This document shows, piece after piece, positions 11,097 to 20,109 of a stretch of 64,000 nucleotides of DNA (within the stretch, counting starts at the first letter, position 1; every line of letters begins with the position of its first letter). The translations under genes and the position numbers were made by a program. Source of the DNA: Prunus persica (taxonomy: Eukaryota; Streptophyta; Magnoliopsida; Rosales; Rosaceae); assembly GCF_000346465.2 (NCBI RefSeq), contig NC_034014.1:25903506-25967505 (forward strand). Reading direction: 5' to 3'. The notes beneath the pieces were generated by a model, which saw only the letters and a program-made list of their open reading frames with translations, was not told where the DNA came from and searched no databases.

Positions 11097-11339
11097 GACT
11101 TTAGAAACCTCACGCTGTTGCTTCCTTCTCTTTCACCACGAGTCGACCACCACCACCAGGCCGCGACGACCCCTCGCCCACACACCCGCGACCCTCTCTG
11201 TAATGGATTTATGAACATCTACTACAGAGATAGTAGGTTCTGCTACATGTGATGTGACTAGGTGAGTCAAATGCCTAAGAATATATGATTCACCTTCACC
11301 CATCTTATGGCGCAAAAATTTCCTTAAGAAGTATACATA

Positions 11340-12077
11340 TCAGGGAAAATGACACAGTTGTCTGAGACTAGTCATAATTCTTGAAGCCAAGTTTCACCTG
11401 GGGTGTTCTTGACTAGAGAGGGCAGGTCTGGTGTTAATGCTATTACTTTGAATCCTCGATCGAGAAGCGGCTTTAGGAATCTGTATCCACTTCCTGAATC
11501 TATGCTTTTTGATAGGATCATCAAGCACCCTTTAGGATTGAATTTAAAGAGACTGTCCATGGCCACGAATTCTCTTTTGCCAAACTTGGTTGGTTTAGGG
11601 TGAAAACCATATCATGTAGAACTGAACACTGCATCCATGGTTGAGGAACTCAAGTACTCGACCATGAAACTGCTCTGCTAAATTGTTGAGTATCTGCAGT
11701 TCCGGGAGCTTCCCCTTTTGTGACCTTTTCTGGAGGAACTAGAGGATCAGGAACTTCCTCTGCAACTTCATCCATATTTTCCTGCATGGAAAGCTGTGGC
11801 ATGCTCTCAGCAGTCAAGGTTGATTCAGTTTTCTGTCGAGGTAATCGAGTGTTGTGATCTTGAAAAAATTCATGGATTCTCAGGTCAACAGGATGCATGG
11901 GAAGTTTAAAGACAGTGTTGTCTGCATAGATGATTAAGAATATGATAGCAAATGAGATGGTGGAGAAGATAGGATATTTTGGGGTGCGCCTAAGTAGCCT
12001 GTAATCAAACACTTTCTGAGACATTCTTTTCACCTTCAAAAGAGTAGGATAGGGTGATTATTTTTTTGGAGAAAGCA
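11340..12077 (-). pseudogene. Decayed glycosyltransferase copy lacking the DXD region
   Basis: Homologous to the gene at 8254-9603. An N-terminal part reads from about 12039 (VKRMSQKVFDYRLLRRTPKY, then an anchor FAIIFLIIYADN) to 11650; a frame break follows; the middle part (GCLMILSKSIDSGSGYRFLK to VKNTPGETWLQEL) reads from 11566 to 11372. After that the DNA jumps straight to the 3' end of the gene (AATGACACAGTTGTCTGAGA at about 11349-11368). The roughly 180 codons holding the DXD motif and the whole C-terminal domain are deleted. The original ATG position (about 12077) is out of frame. Confidence 0.85.
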
Positions 12078-12987
12078 TTGTTCTTGATGAGGCACATTGT
12101 ACGGTCTGGCCAAGTACGGCCTTACATATACATAGTAGCGGAAATTGAAATAGGAGGTTTCTGATGTATGATTTACCACTGCATGTTACTGGTCTACACT
12201 TCGTGCAGTGCTGGTCCTTAATTTGGCAAATTTTTTGGCATCTAGTGTATTCTAAATTTGGTATAAAAATGTTTGTTTCAATGATGAATCAATCTTTAAA
12301 TATCTGGACGTACATACCAATTACATCCTTGTATCAATTTAGAGGTCAATATAAGAATAGGCCACATTTCTAGCTACTTATTTCAGCTTGTTTATATCCA
12401 ACAATAATATTAAAGAAGGGCATTCTCATCAGAAAATGAACTTCTATAATAATATTTGTGAGTGAGAAATTTCATCCTTTCTCTCACCAATCAAATAGCT
12501 TTGTATTTTTGTTTTACTGACGAGAAATGAGGCATTCAAACTTGAAATATCTTTCAACATTGGTTTAACATTGTAGTTTCATCACGTATGAGAGAATCAC
12601 TTACATGTATACATATGAGAGAATATTTTAGGGATTTGTAAATGCACCTAAGGTTTTGATTAGCACACCCACCACATTTTGAAAACAATCACAAAATTTC
12701 TCATTGTGCCTATAAAATCTCTGGATACATATGATTCTAATTTTATTGGTTGGAACTTGGAAGACCAAACCAATTTTGTCTCTGTGTTAATTGAAGACCC
12801 AACCTAATTGTGAGCTTGAGCCTTGTGAATGAACCCCAATTTGGGCCCTTTGAAATGCCAGCCCAAGACTATTACAAGCGAGAGCCAACCCAACGGTCTC
12901 TAAAACAGGAGCCATCTCCTAAAACACAACACTTTCCCTCGAAAACCTTATCCGCTTCTCTCAAGCGTCAAGCTTCAAGCTTCAACC
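12078..12987. other. Spacer between the glycosyltransferase pseudogene and RPS31
   Basis: No gene seen apart from the promoter and leader of RPS31 at its right end. Its right half is the counterpart of the duplicated stretch at 10140-10540. Confidence 0.45.
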
Positions 12988-13165
12988 ATGGCGTCACTGA
13001 TACTCGGAGCTCTTCCAATCCCCACTCAAACGCTCACTTTCAGCTCTCGCATTTCGTTTTCTCAGTCTGAAACCGTATCCATTTCTCTCCCCTCCTCCAC
13101 AGCTTCGCTCTCAGTCTCCACAGCTACCACTCCATTAGTCCCTTCAGGTACACCTTTATTCCAAA

Positions 13166-13210
<45 letters not shown>

Positions 13211-13562
13211 CCCTGATTTTTGCTTTCTGCTTCTTCAGTGTATTGCGGTAGGGGCGATAAGAAAACCGAAAGAGGAAAGCGTTTCAATCACTCTTATGGC
13301 AATGTAAGTCAAATTTCGGATTTTGACCGTTTCCTCATCACCTTTTGCTCGTGAATTTCATGAAATTTTATGATTTTGTATTTGTTTTTCTGAATTTTGA
13401 ATATTTTGTGAAAAATAAAAATTTGAACTTTAGGCTAGGCCTCGGAACAAGAACAAGGGAAGAGGTCCACCTAGGGTTCCGGTGCCTGTGGCTCCCCCTA
13501 AGAAAGATAAGTTTGAAGACGATACAGTTGTCAAGGTTGAAATTGATGAGTCTCTGTCTTAG
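12988..13562 (+). CDS. RPS31: Plastid small-subunit ribosomal protein bTHXc (30S S31, PSRP4)
   Basis: Three exons: 12988-13147, 13239-13303 and 13434-13562, with GT-AG introns of 91 and 130 nt; product 117 aa. The first exon encodes a Ser/Thr-rich, acid-poor chloroplast transit peptide starting [12 protein letters not shown]. The mature part begins [20 protein letters not shown] and continues [18 protein letters not shown], ending in an acidic tail KVEIDESLS. That is the plant version of the small Thx protein of the bacterial-type ribosome, which sits in the head of the 30S subunit. Nuclear-encoded, acts in the chloroplast stroma. The match to the family is strong throughout. Intron 1 contains a (CT)n run near the donor. 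Confidence 0.92.
13169..13204. repeat. (CT)n microsatellite in RPS31 intron 1
   Basis: About 18 CT units directly inside the first intron, 20 bases after the donor site; likely length-polymorphic. Confidence 0.9.
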
Positions 13563-14035
13563 CTAGTTGAGCCCAGTCTCTATGATTTTTATTTATAATT
13601 GTAATTTATGTACCTCGAATTGCTTTATTTGATGAGTCTTTGATCAATACTTTTCTTGGTCTTGCTTGGTATTAGTGAATTCAATTAAGCTTTAAACTTC
13701 AATTTCCATATGTGTTTATTTTTGTAGTTTGGAAGGACAGTTTCCCAGATATGCTTTGTGTTTCACTTCACTTGTTTATTTAATTGTTTAAAATCTAGCT
13801 AGGCTATTTTGTTCCTGTCTTGTCTTTTTGGACACAAAACCTTCCTGGAAACACATGGTAGGAAAAACAAATGCTTTCGTATCGCCGGCTTTCAGCATTC
13901 TTTATAGTTTATAGGGATTTATTGCCGCCTTAGTCCCTTCCGCTGGTGTTTTCCTTCACTATTCTGCTTCTTCTTCATAAACCTGCATCTTGTCTACTCC
14001 TTTATCGGCTCCCAATACCCTAGACCTTTAGGACT

Positions 14036-14653
14036 ATGATGAATTCATCGGAAATAACCGAAGAGAAGGATGATGATAGCAGTTGCCTTGTTGATCCAGA
14101 AGTTCAAAAAGAAAGGATAAGGCAGATTATAGAGTATCAGAAATCTCTTTATCGGTCTTCATCTTCGTCTTCTTCCTCCTCTTCCTCAGCTGCTTCCTGT
14201 TCCTCGTTTTCTTCAGCTCGAAAAAGTAGCAGTTTGTTAGGTTTGATGAAAGTAGGAAACACATCGTTGAGGAGATTATTTGACATGGAGCATACAAGTT
14301 TGGCGAACCATTTTGAGGATTTCAGTGGCTCATCCATAATTAAGCCTATTCTTCTATGGGGCAGTGATACAGACAATGAAAATGAAATGCATGATCCATG
14401 GCAATCCATCAAGCAGTTTGGACCAATAAATGAATCTAGGATTGATGGACCAAGTAAGTTTCCTTCAGATGGTAGCTTCCGGGATGGAGAGCGTGGCTTC
14501 CGGAATACAGAGGTAAGAATTGGCAACCGCAAGCTGACTAGGAAAAAGTCATTTAGGAGATTGCCCGGATTTGGGTTATGGAGATGCAGAGGATTTAGAT
14601 TGAGATTAAGATTGAGGCGGCTTAGGATTGCTTTTTGTGGAAGAAAATATTAG
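14036..14653 (+). CDS. Uncharacterised Ser-rich protein with an Arg-rich C-terminus
   Basis: Single open frame of 205 aa; two adjacent ATGs (14036, 14039). I do not recognise a named domain. Visible parts: an acidic N-terminus; a short helix-like segment VQKERIRQIIEYQKSLY; a run of 11 Ser codons; a conserved-looking core (LGLMKVGNTSLRRLFDMEH, then LANHFEDFSGS and KPILLWGSDTD, then DPWQSIKQFG); and a very basic tail with alternating Arg/Leu. The basic end suggests nuclear or nucleic-acid association, which is only inference. A GAGGTAAGA at about 14509-14517 could serve as a splice donor, so the 3' end might differ in the real transcript. Convergent with the glycosyltransferase gene 400 bases downstream; the spacer 14654-15050 shows no gene. 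Confidence 0.7.
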   Translation: MMNSSEITEEKDDDSSCLVDPEVQKERIRQIIEYQKSLYRSSSSSSSSSSSAASCSSFSSARKSSSLLGLMKVGNTSLRRLFDMEHTSLANHFEDFSGSSIIKPILLWGSDTDNENEMHDPWQSIKQFGPINESRIDGPSKFPSDGSFRDGERGFRNTEVRIGNRKLTRKKSFRRLPGFGLWRCRGFRLRLRLRRLRIAFCGRKY

Positions 14654-15050
14654 TATTTGTCTGCAAACTTGTAATACAGGAAAACCTCATTTGTTTATTT
14701 ATATCAAAAAATAAAAAAGGGTTAGCTTCTATTAACATATTGAGACAGGGAATGTCTGCTACAACTCGTTTACAGAATCTTGGATTTACAATGAAATGAT
14801 GATCTTACTTACACTGGGGCAAAAGATTCAAAATGAAAGTAAAAAAGACATTGAACTTTATATGAATGGAAAAAAAGAATGAAAAAGAAAAAGAAAAAAA
14901 GAGAGGGAATTCCATAGCTCTTGAATCGTAGCTAATTCCTGCAACAGAGTATACTAACAAATAGGAGGCTTGTATCGATTTCCAGTCTGCGGCTTCGCCA
15001 GAGTTGGTTGGTTGAAGATGCTTCACCATTTATTCGTTTGAGAAAATTCT

Positions 15051-16415
15051 TTAAGAACTGTATATGTCACTGCAAATGACACAATGATCGGAGATTAATC
15101 TCTGCATAATGCTTCCTTCTTCGATCGTGACTCGGCTACTTTGCTTGTTCCACAAGTGTACCCCATAAGTCTCTCCGCTGAGCTGAAGCAGCTTTGCTTT
15201 TACCCATCGAGAATGAGCTTGGCTTCCTGGCTTCTTAAACAGTCCCCCAATCCTATTCCAATCGACGGGGTAAAAGGCGATAGGGGGTAGAATTGTAAAG
15301 TTGTAACCTGGTCGGTTTTGCACCCTCCGGACCACTCTGGACACCAGATAGGGACCATTGTGCCCCCATTTATTCCCATCAAAAGTGGAGGCAAATTCCT
15401 CCATGAATTTGTACAGAAGGGGATGATTCATATCAAACACCAGAACTGCATTATTTAACCTGGTCCAGTTTTTAGATGCCACATCCACACTTTGTGCACC
15501 GATTGAGTTTCTCAACCCCAAGAATGAATTCAAAACTATGAAATCCATGTCTAAGTAAACACCTCCATACTTGTATAGAATTGCAAGCCTCATCAAATTA
15601 GACAGATTCTGGGCTAATGGGATCTCACCAGGGTCTTTTTTGCCTCCCTTCATTTCAGCAAACCAGGCTTCAGCTGGGGTGTTCTTGAACAGAAATGATA
15701 AGTCTGGTGTCACTGCATGAACCTTGAACCCGCGATCCTGCAGCGGTTTCAGAATTCTGTAACCACGTCGGGAGTCCATAGTTCTCGAGAGAATCATCAA
15801 GCATCCATGAGGGTGGGCTCTGAAAAGACTCTCCATGGACAAAAACTCTCTGCTTCCAAAGGACCTCACCGGTGAAATCCATGTCATAAAGAACTGCCCC
15901 TCACACTTGTTGTTAAAGAATTCCAGAACACGACCGTGGAATTGCCTTGCAAACTTGTCTGATTTGAAAATCTCAAATTTGGGTAGCTTGCTCCGAAACC
16001 AAGCGATTCTTTCCTCTTCTGTGGCATTGAAAGGAGGAACAAGAGGACTTGAAATTTCTCTACCAACCTCAAGGGTCTCTTCCTGCATGGAATGCAGGGC
16101 TATGCGATTTATATCAGACTTGATCAAATGGCCTGCAGAACTATGAGTCTGCAGCAGCACTGGAGAAGGAGCTTTATCATTCAACTCAACCGATTTTTCG
16201 GAGTCATTATAGATGATGCTATCGGCATAGATGATGAAGATGATTGCAGCTAGTGATAGAGTACAGAAGATATGAAATTTGGCAAGGCTAAGTAGGCGGC
16301 TGTCCATTCTACTCATCGTCGTCAGAGGAGTTGCATGGGGGAAGAAGTAAGGTTGAAGAAATATAGCTCGAAAGGAACTTTCATGGCGAAATAACCAAAG
16401 GACATAACGACGCAC
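15051..16415 (-). CDS. Alpha-1,4-galactosyltransferase-like glycosyltransferase, second intact member
   Basis: Single exon, 454 aa from the ATG at 16415. An in-frame ATG at 16316 (Met34) gives a 421-aa protein with the short cytosolic tail usual for type II Golgi enzymes; I keep the longer start because its length matches the copy at 8254-9603. Anchor at about residues 49-66 (FCTLSLAAIIFIIYAD). Catalytic region RLAILYKYGGVYLDMDFIVL with Asp289-Met-Asp291. C-terminal Gb3-synthase-type domain with NKWGHNGPYLVSRVVRR, NFTILPPIAFYPVDW and a conserved Cys pair near the end (HCVICSDIY). Clearly paralogous to the other two glycosyltransferase loci but more diverged, so it is the older duplicate. Substrate unknown. 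Confidence 0.88.
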   Translation of the reverse strand: MRRYVLWLFRHESSFRAIFLQPYFFPHATPLTTMSRMDSRLLSLAKFHIFCTLSLAAIIFIIYADSIIYNDSEKSVELNDKAPSPVLLQTHSSAGHLIKSDINRIALHSMQEETLEVGREISSPLVPPFNATEEERIAWFRSKLPKFEIFKSDKFARQFHGRVLEFFNNKCEGQFFMTWISPVRSFGSREFLSMESLFRAHPHGCLMILSRTMDSRRGYRILKPLQDRGFKVHAVTPDLSFLFKNTPAEAWFAEMKGGKKDPGEIPLAQNLSNLMRLAILYKYGGVYLDMDFIVLNSFLGLRNSIGAQSVDVASKNWTRLNNAVLVFDMNHPLLYKFMEEFASTFDGNKWGHNGPYLVSRVVRRVQNRPGYNFTILPPIAFYPVDWNRIGGLFKKPGSQAHSRWVKAKLLQLSGETYGVHLWNKQSSRVTIEEGSIMQRLISDHCVICSDIYSS

Positions 16416-18260
16416 GCTAATACAAAGAATTGTTGCAGGCTTCTATAGTGTAGTGCTTACTCTCTAGGCGTCTGGCTTTGAAGCATTCAATACGAGACTT
16501 TTTGGTAAGAGTCAAATGCTGAATTAAAATAAAATAAAATAAAATACAAAGAAGATAGCCGCCTGTAAAAATGCGTGAGCATTGTGTGGGATATTAATTT
16601 ATAAATGAATAATTAAGAGGGTCCATTAGATTATCAATAATGAAAAGATGGTGATGGAAACATGTTTTGCAATAATCTTATTTAATGATTAGGCAATTAC
16701 CCTTTTGACAGATATTGCTTTCTTTTTCAATGACTTCAAAAGCTAGAAAGTTACCAGGCTATTTCCTGGCCAACCAAACCCATACTTGCGCATTAAATTG
16801 GTATCTCATCAAACCCAGAAGGCCATACCTTTGTTTTTGGGGCAGCAGAAGACCCACCCTACCCTTGAGACTTTTTTGGCAATATTTCTGCAAATTTTGA
16901 AGCCTTAATCCGCCCGGTACGTTCGAAACTGGAGTCGGTCCTTGAGACTCAACTGTTTAAGTGGTGACCAAAAATATTGGATTACTAACAACTTGGCCAT
17001 GTTCTTGGTACATTTTTTTCCCTCCTTAAACGTCAACTTTGCTGCGGACCTAAGGAGGAGGGGTATGTTGCATAAGCTTTATAAAACTAGGTATTATTAT
17101 GACAGTGGTCCGTCTCATTCTTTATTCTGTTGTTCCCCCCACATAATTAAATTGGAGAACCCAGTGTTTCAATTATTAGGTATATGATTTATCTTGAGTC
17201 AACATTGAACAAAGTCGAATATTCAAATTTTCCTTCCCATCTACTCATTTAAAATTAAAAAAATAAAGGACCAACTAGTGTAGTAGTTTGGAGTAATTGC
17301 TTTCTTTGGAAAGGTTCTGGTTCGAGTCTTAGTATCCGTGCAATGTTAGTATGTTATGGTCCCCCCTCAATAGGAAAGATCCTAAAAAAATGAAAACTAA
17401 TTTCTTACTATATTTTTTTTTTCTTCTATATTATTTACGATTGGAACATGCAGCAAAATAATTCAGATATTAATTTTAACAGTAGCGTACTCTCTAAGTT
17501 TTTGTATATTGCCAACTGATGAAAAACCTAAACAGATATGAACGGTGAGGTCCATGCGCTGTTTTTACAAGTATTTTTATTCATGGACCGATGCATTTGG
17601 GATTAAAGGTAATCCTTATGCAATTATTCGACCATCGCTTGGCTGATTCACGTTATTCAATCTAAATATTTTTATGGTAGTTGAAATGTCTCTGTTAACC
17701 CTAAACCCCTATTTGTTCTATTCGAATATATTCAGATGAGGCTTGAACTCAATCGTGTTAAGATATTGCATTTCTTTTTAATTAGTGATCTAGTTGTCTT
17801 AACAATTTCTTATGAGAGAGTGACATGTTAAAGCTGGCACTTAGTGAAGGAAACAAGTTTGAGCTTATATTAACTTGTTCAATTTTTCCACATCTGATTA
17901 GGAGAGTTGGGTTATTTGGTCATATTAAACAATAATTAGGGACTTCTGTTTAATTATTAGTGATCCCGTGTTGTACGCAAAACTGATGTATTGGGTTAAT
18001 GACTTTGATGATCTTGTTGAATATATATGGCCCCCTAGACTTGTTTGTGATAAATCAATTAAAACCCATAAATCTCTCTAGCTTGTAGAATCGTTAACGT
18101 ATGAGGGATAAGTCATCCAATTGTGATTTTACTTGCATATGAATAGACTTGACTTATATTTTGAGAGTATTTTACATTCAAAGATGAAATATTTTCTTTC
18201 GTAATTAGGAGATTTCGGTCTCTCCCACCTATTATTAAAACATTGATGGTGACTGCTAAT
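16416..18260. other. Intergenic DNA with repeat remnants
   Basis: No gene seen. At 17285-17345 there are tRNA-like internal promoter boxes (GTAGTAGTTTGGAGT and GGTTCTGGTTCGAGTC) that could mark an old SINE. From about 17711 the DNA is the 5' flank of the first receptor kinase and is repeated upstream of the second one at 28626 on. Confidence 0.45.
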
Positions 18261-18743
18261 TGTTGGCGCAACGTTCCAATTAGGAATAGAATTTGTTTAT
18301 ATTAGAAATAGAATTTATATTTTATTGTAATTATCTAATTTGAGTAGAATTAGGAGATTTTGTACATATTTCTTATTAGTATTCATTCTGTATGTAGTAT
18401 ATATATCTCTCTCTTTGAGGAGAGAAGAATAAACATATCAGTTTAAATCATAATTATTTTGAGTCTAATAATAAGAATTCATAGTCAACATCTATCGAGA
18501 TCTAGGCTAGTGAAAAAAATGACATTAATTTGTAGACTGGTGGTCTCATATTCGAACCTCATGGAGTCATGGAACCTTAGTAGTGTGTTTATTAGAAAAC
18601 CCCCCTTTCCCTTGTAGTTTAGACTTTAAAAAAAATATATAAAATTCATAGGCTACACCACTTCTTCATGTCACAAAGCAACCTTGGAATATTTATGAAC
18701 CAGGCAGGTTTCCTTTTTGTGTGTTGTTTTTGGGCCTTCTATT
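17817..18743 (+). repeat. Flank block present in opposite orientation in the second duplicate
   Basis: This block lies between the sequences CTTATGAG (ends 17816) and GCACCAGCG (starts 19294). In the second receptor-kinase flank the same two borders enclose its reverse complement at 28734-29531. A solo LTR (18261-18490) and a MITE (from 18744) are later additions to this copy. Confidence 0.8.
18261..18490 (+). repeat. Probable solo LTR
   Basis: Starts TGTTGG and ends GTCAACA, carries a TATA-like stretch (TAGTATATATAT) followed about 30 bases later by AATAAA, and is missing from the homologous (inverted) block in the second flank. The flanking 5-base sites are CTAAT and TCTAT, so the target duplication is not clean. 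Confidence 0.55.
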
Positions 18744-19285
18744 TAGGGATGGCAAAAATTCCCGTAGGGGCGGGTTCCCGTCAAGTCCCCGACCCTAACG
18801 GGAGGAGATTTCGGGACTAAATGGGTATCAGGTACGGGGATCCTCGAACTTGAAAAATCCCCGACGGGTATGGGGAGGGGATGGTATTGGCGTCCCCATC
18901 CCTGAACCCAACCCAAAAATATATATGTTTATATTTAAATAAAGAAATAAATATTTATAATATTTATGTTTAACCCTAAGTTAACTTCTCTCTCCTAATT
19001 TTTTCTAATTTTCTATGGAATTTCATATTAATGTGATTTTGAATAGTTGAGTTGAACTTTATAGTTAATTTGGATGTGTTGTATGATAATTCAATATGAA
19101 ACTTAATGTTAAAATGAATGATAAATATTTTTTTATGCAAAAAAATTGGGAATTCGGGGTGGGTATGGGGGATTCCCCGAAACCTAATAAACGGGGATGG
19201 ATTCAAAGAAGGGGGCAGGGATGGAGAGCAGAAATGAGAATGGTATTGTCATACCCGACCCCTACCCGACCCGTTGCCATCCTTA
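18744..19285. mobile_element. hAT-type MITE with 8-bp target duplication
   Basis: The ends are inverted (TAGGGATGGCAA at the left; TTGCCATCCTTA at the right, one mismatch), with CCCGACCC-rich subterminal repeats on both sides and an AT-rich centre. The flanks are CTTCTATT and CTTCTACT, an 8-base target duplication with one difference, which is the hAT hallmark. No transposase. The element is absent from the second flank. Confidence 0.85.
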
Positions 19286-19431
19286 CTTCTACTGCACCAG
19301 CGAAAACAATGGACGCTACACAGATAATGTATTATAAATTTTAGGTTTATAGTGGGTAGACCATTTATTACAAAATCCAAAAGACAAAAGAAAAAAAAAA
19401 GTGCGACCATTTTATAATTTTTATATTCTTC

Positions 19432-19640
19432 ACATATGTGCATGGTCTTAAAATGTTTCCGTTAACTTTTTCTTTAATTCTTAATAATCTTATGCAGACT
19501 CAAATAAATCGAACTGTCGATGTGAGATTTTATCTTTTTCATATATGTGTATGATCTTAAAATGTTTCCCCCAACTTTTTCTTTAATTCTCAATAATCTT
19601 ATGCAGACTCAAATATATGTGGATGTGAGATTTTATCTTC
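19432..19640. repeat. Two tandem copies of a ~110-bp segment in the receptor-kinase promoter region
   Basis: Both units contain ATATGTG(C/T)ATG(G/A)TCTTAAAATG, TTTCTTTAATTCT and AATAATCTTATGCAGACTC. The second receptor-kinase gene has the same doubled arrangement at about 29647-29830, so the tandem repeat predates the gene duplication. It lies 0.5-0.7 kb upstream of the start codon. Confidence 0.7.
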
Positions 19641-20109
19641 TTCAACCATATTAAGCTGCATGAGGATTTTATATGATATTATTTGGTCCTTTTGTATTTA
19701 CTGGTGCAGAAATTTACCATACCCTGCTTTAGCAAAATGGTCGTCTCCCCTGGAGCTATATATAATAATATAATACTATATTAATTAATCATTTTAACTC
19801 TATATGCATGTTACACGTAGTATTTAGAACATGTCACCATCTCAACTACCACAAGTGTTTAGATGACTCATACTGTAACAAGTCTTAATCTTAAGCACAT
19901 GTGTCACCATCTCAACTAAAAATCTATTCCCAACTAAAAATCTGATAGAAAATAGATCTGCTTCCCAACTAAAAATCTCATCTCCATAATGAAACTAGAA
20001 CAAAATCTGCATTATTTAACCCAATAATATGGAAATAGAGTTCTCATGCAAGACTGCATTCAACAAAATCACAATAAAAAATTACATGCAAACCTGTATT
20101 TTCAACAAG
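19641..20109. other. Proximal upstream region of receptor kinase 1
   Basis: Promoter and leader DNA, with a small repeated motif (CACCATCTCAACTA at 19835 and 19906). Similar to 29840-30308 upstream of the second copy. No separate gene. Confidence 0.4.

Noticed and set aside
10571..11098. Two consecutive small open frames on the + strand
   Set aside because: The first overlaps RPS31 and DUF247 relics in the wrong frame; the second reads into poly(T). Neither looks like a gene.
17285..17345. tRNA gene
   Set aside because: A- and B-box-like words are present, but no cloverleaf can be formed; at best an old SINE. Same for 48252-48310.
20029..20109. Upstream in-frame extension of receptor kinase 1
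   Set aside because: The corresponding DNA before receptor kinase 2 has a one-base insertion that breaks the frame, and the signal peptide starts cleanly at 20110.
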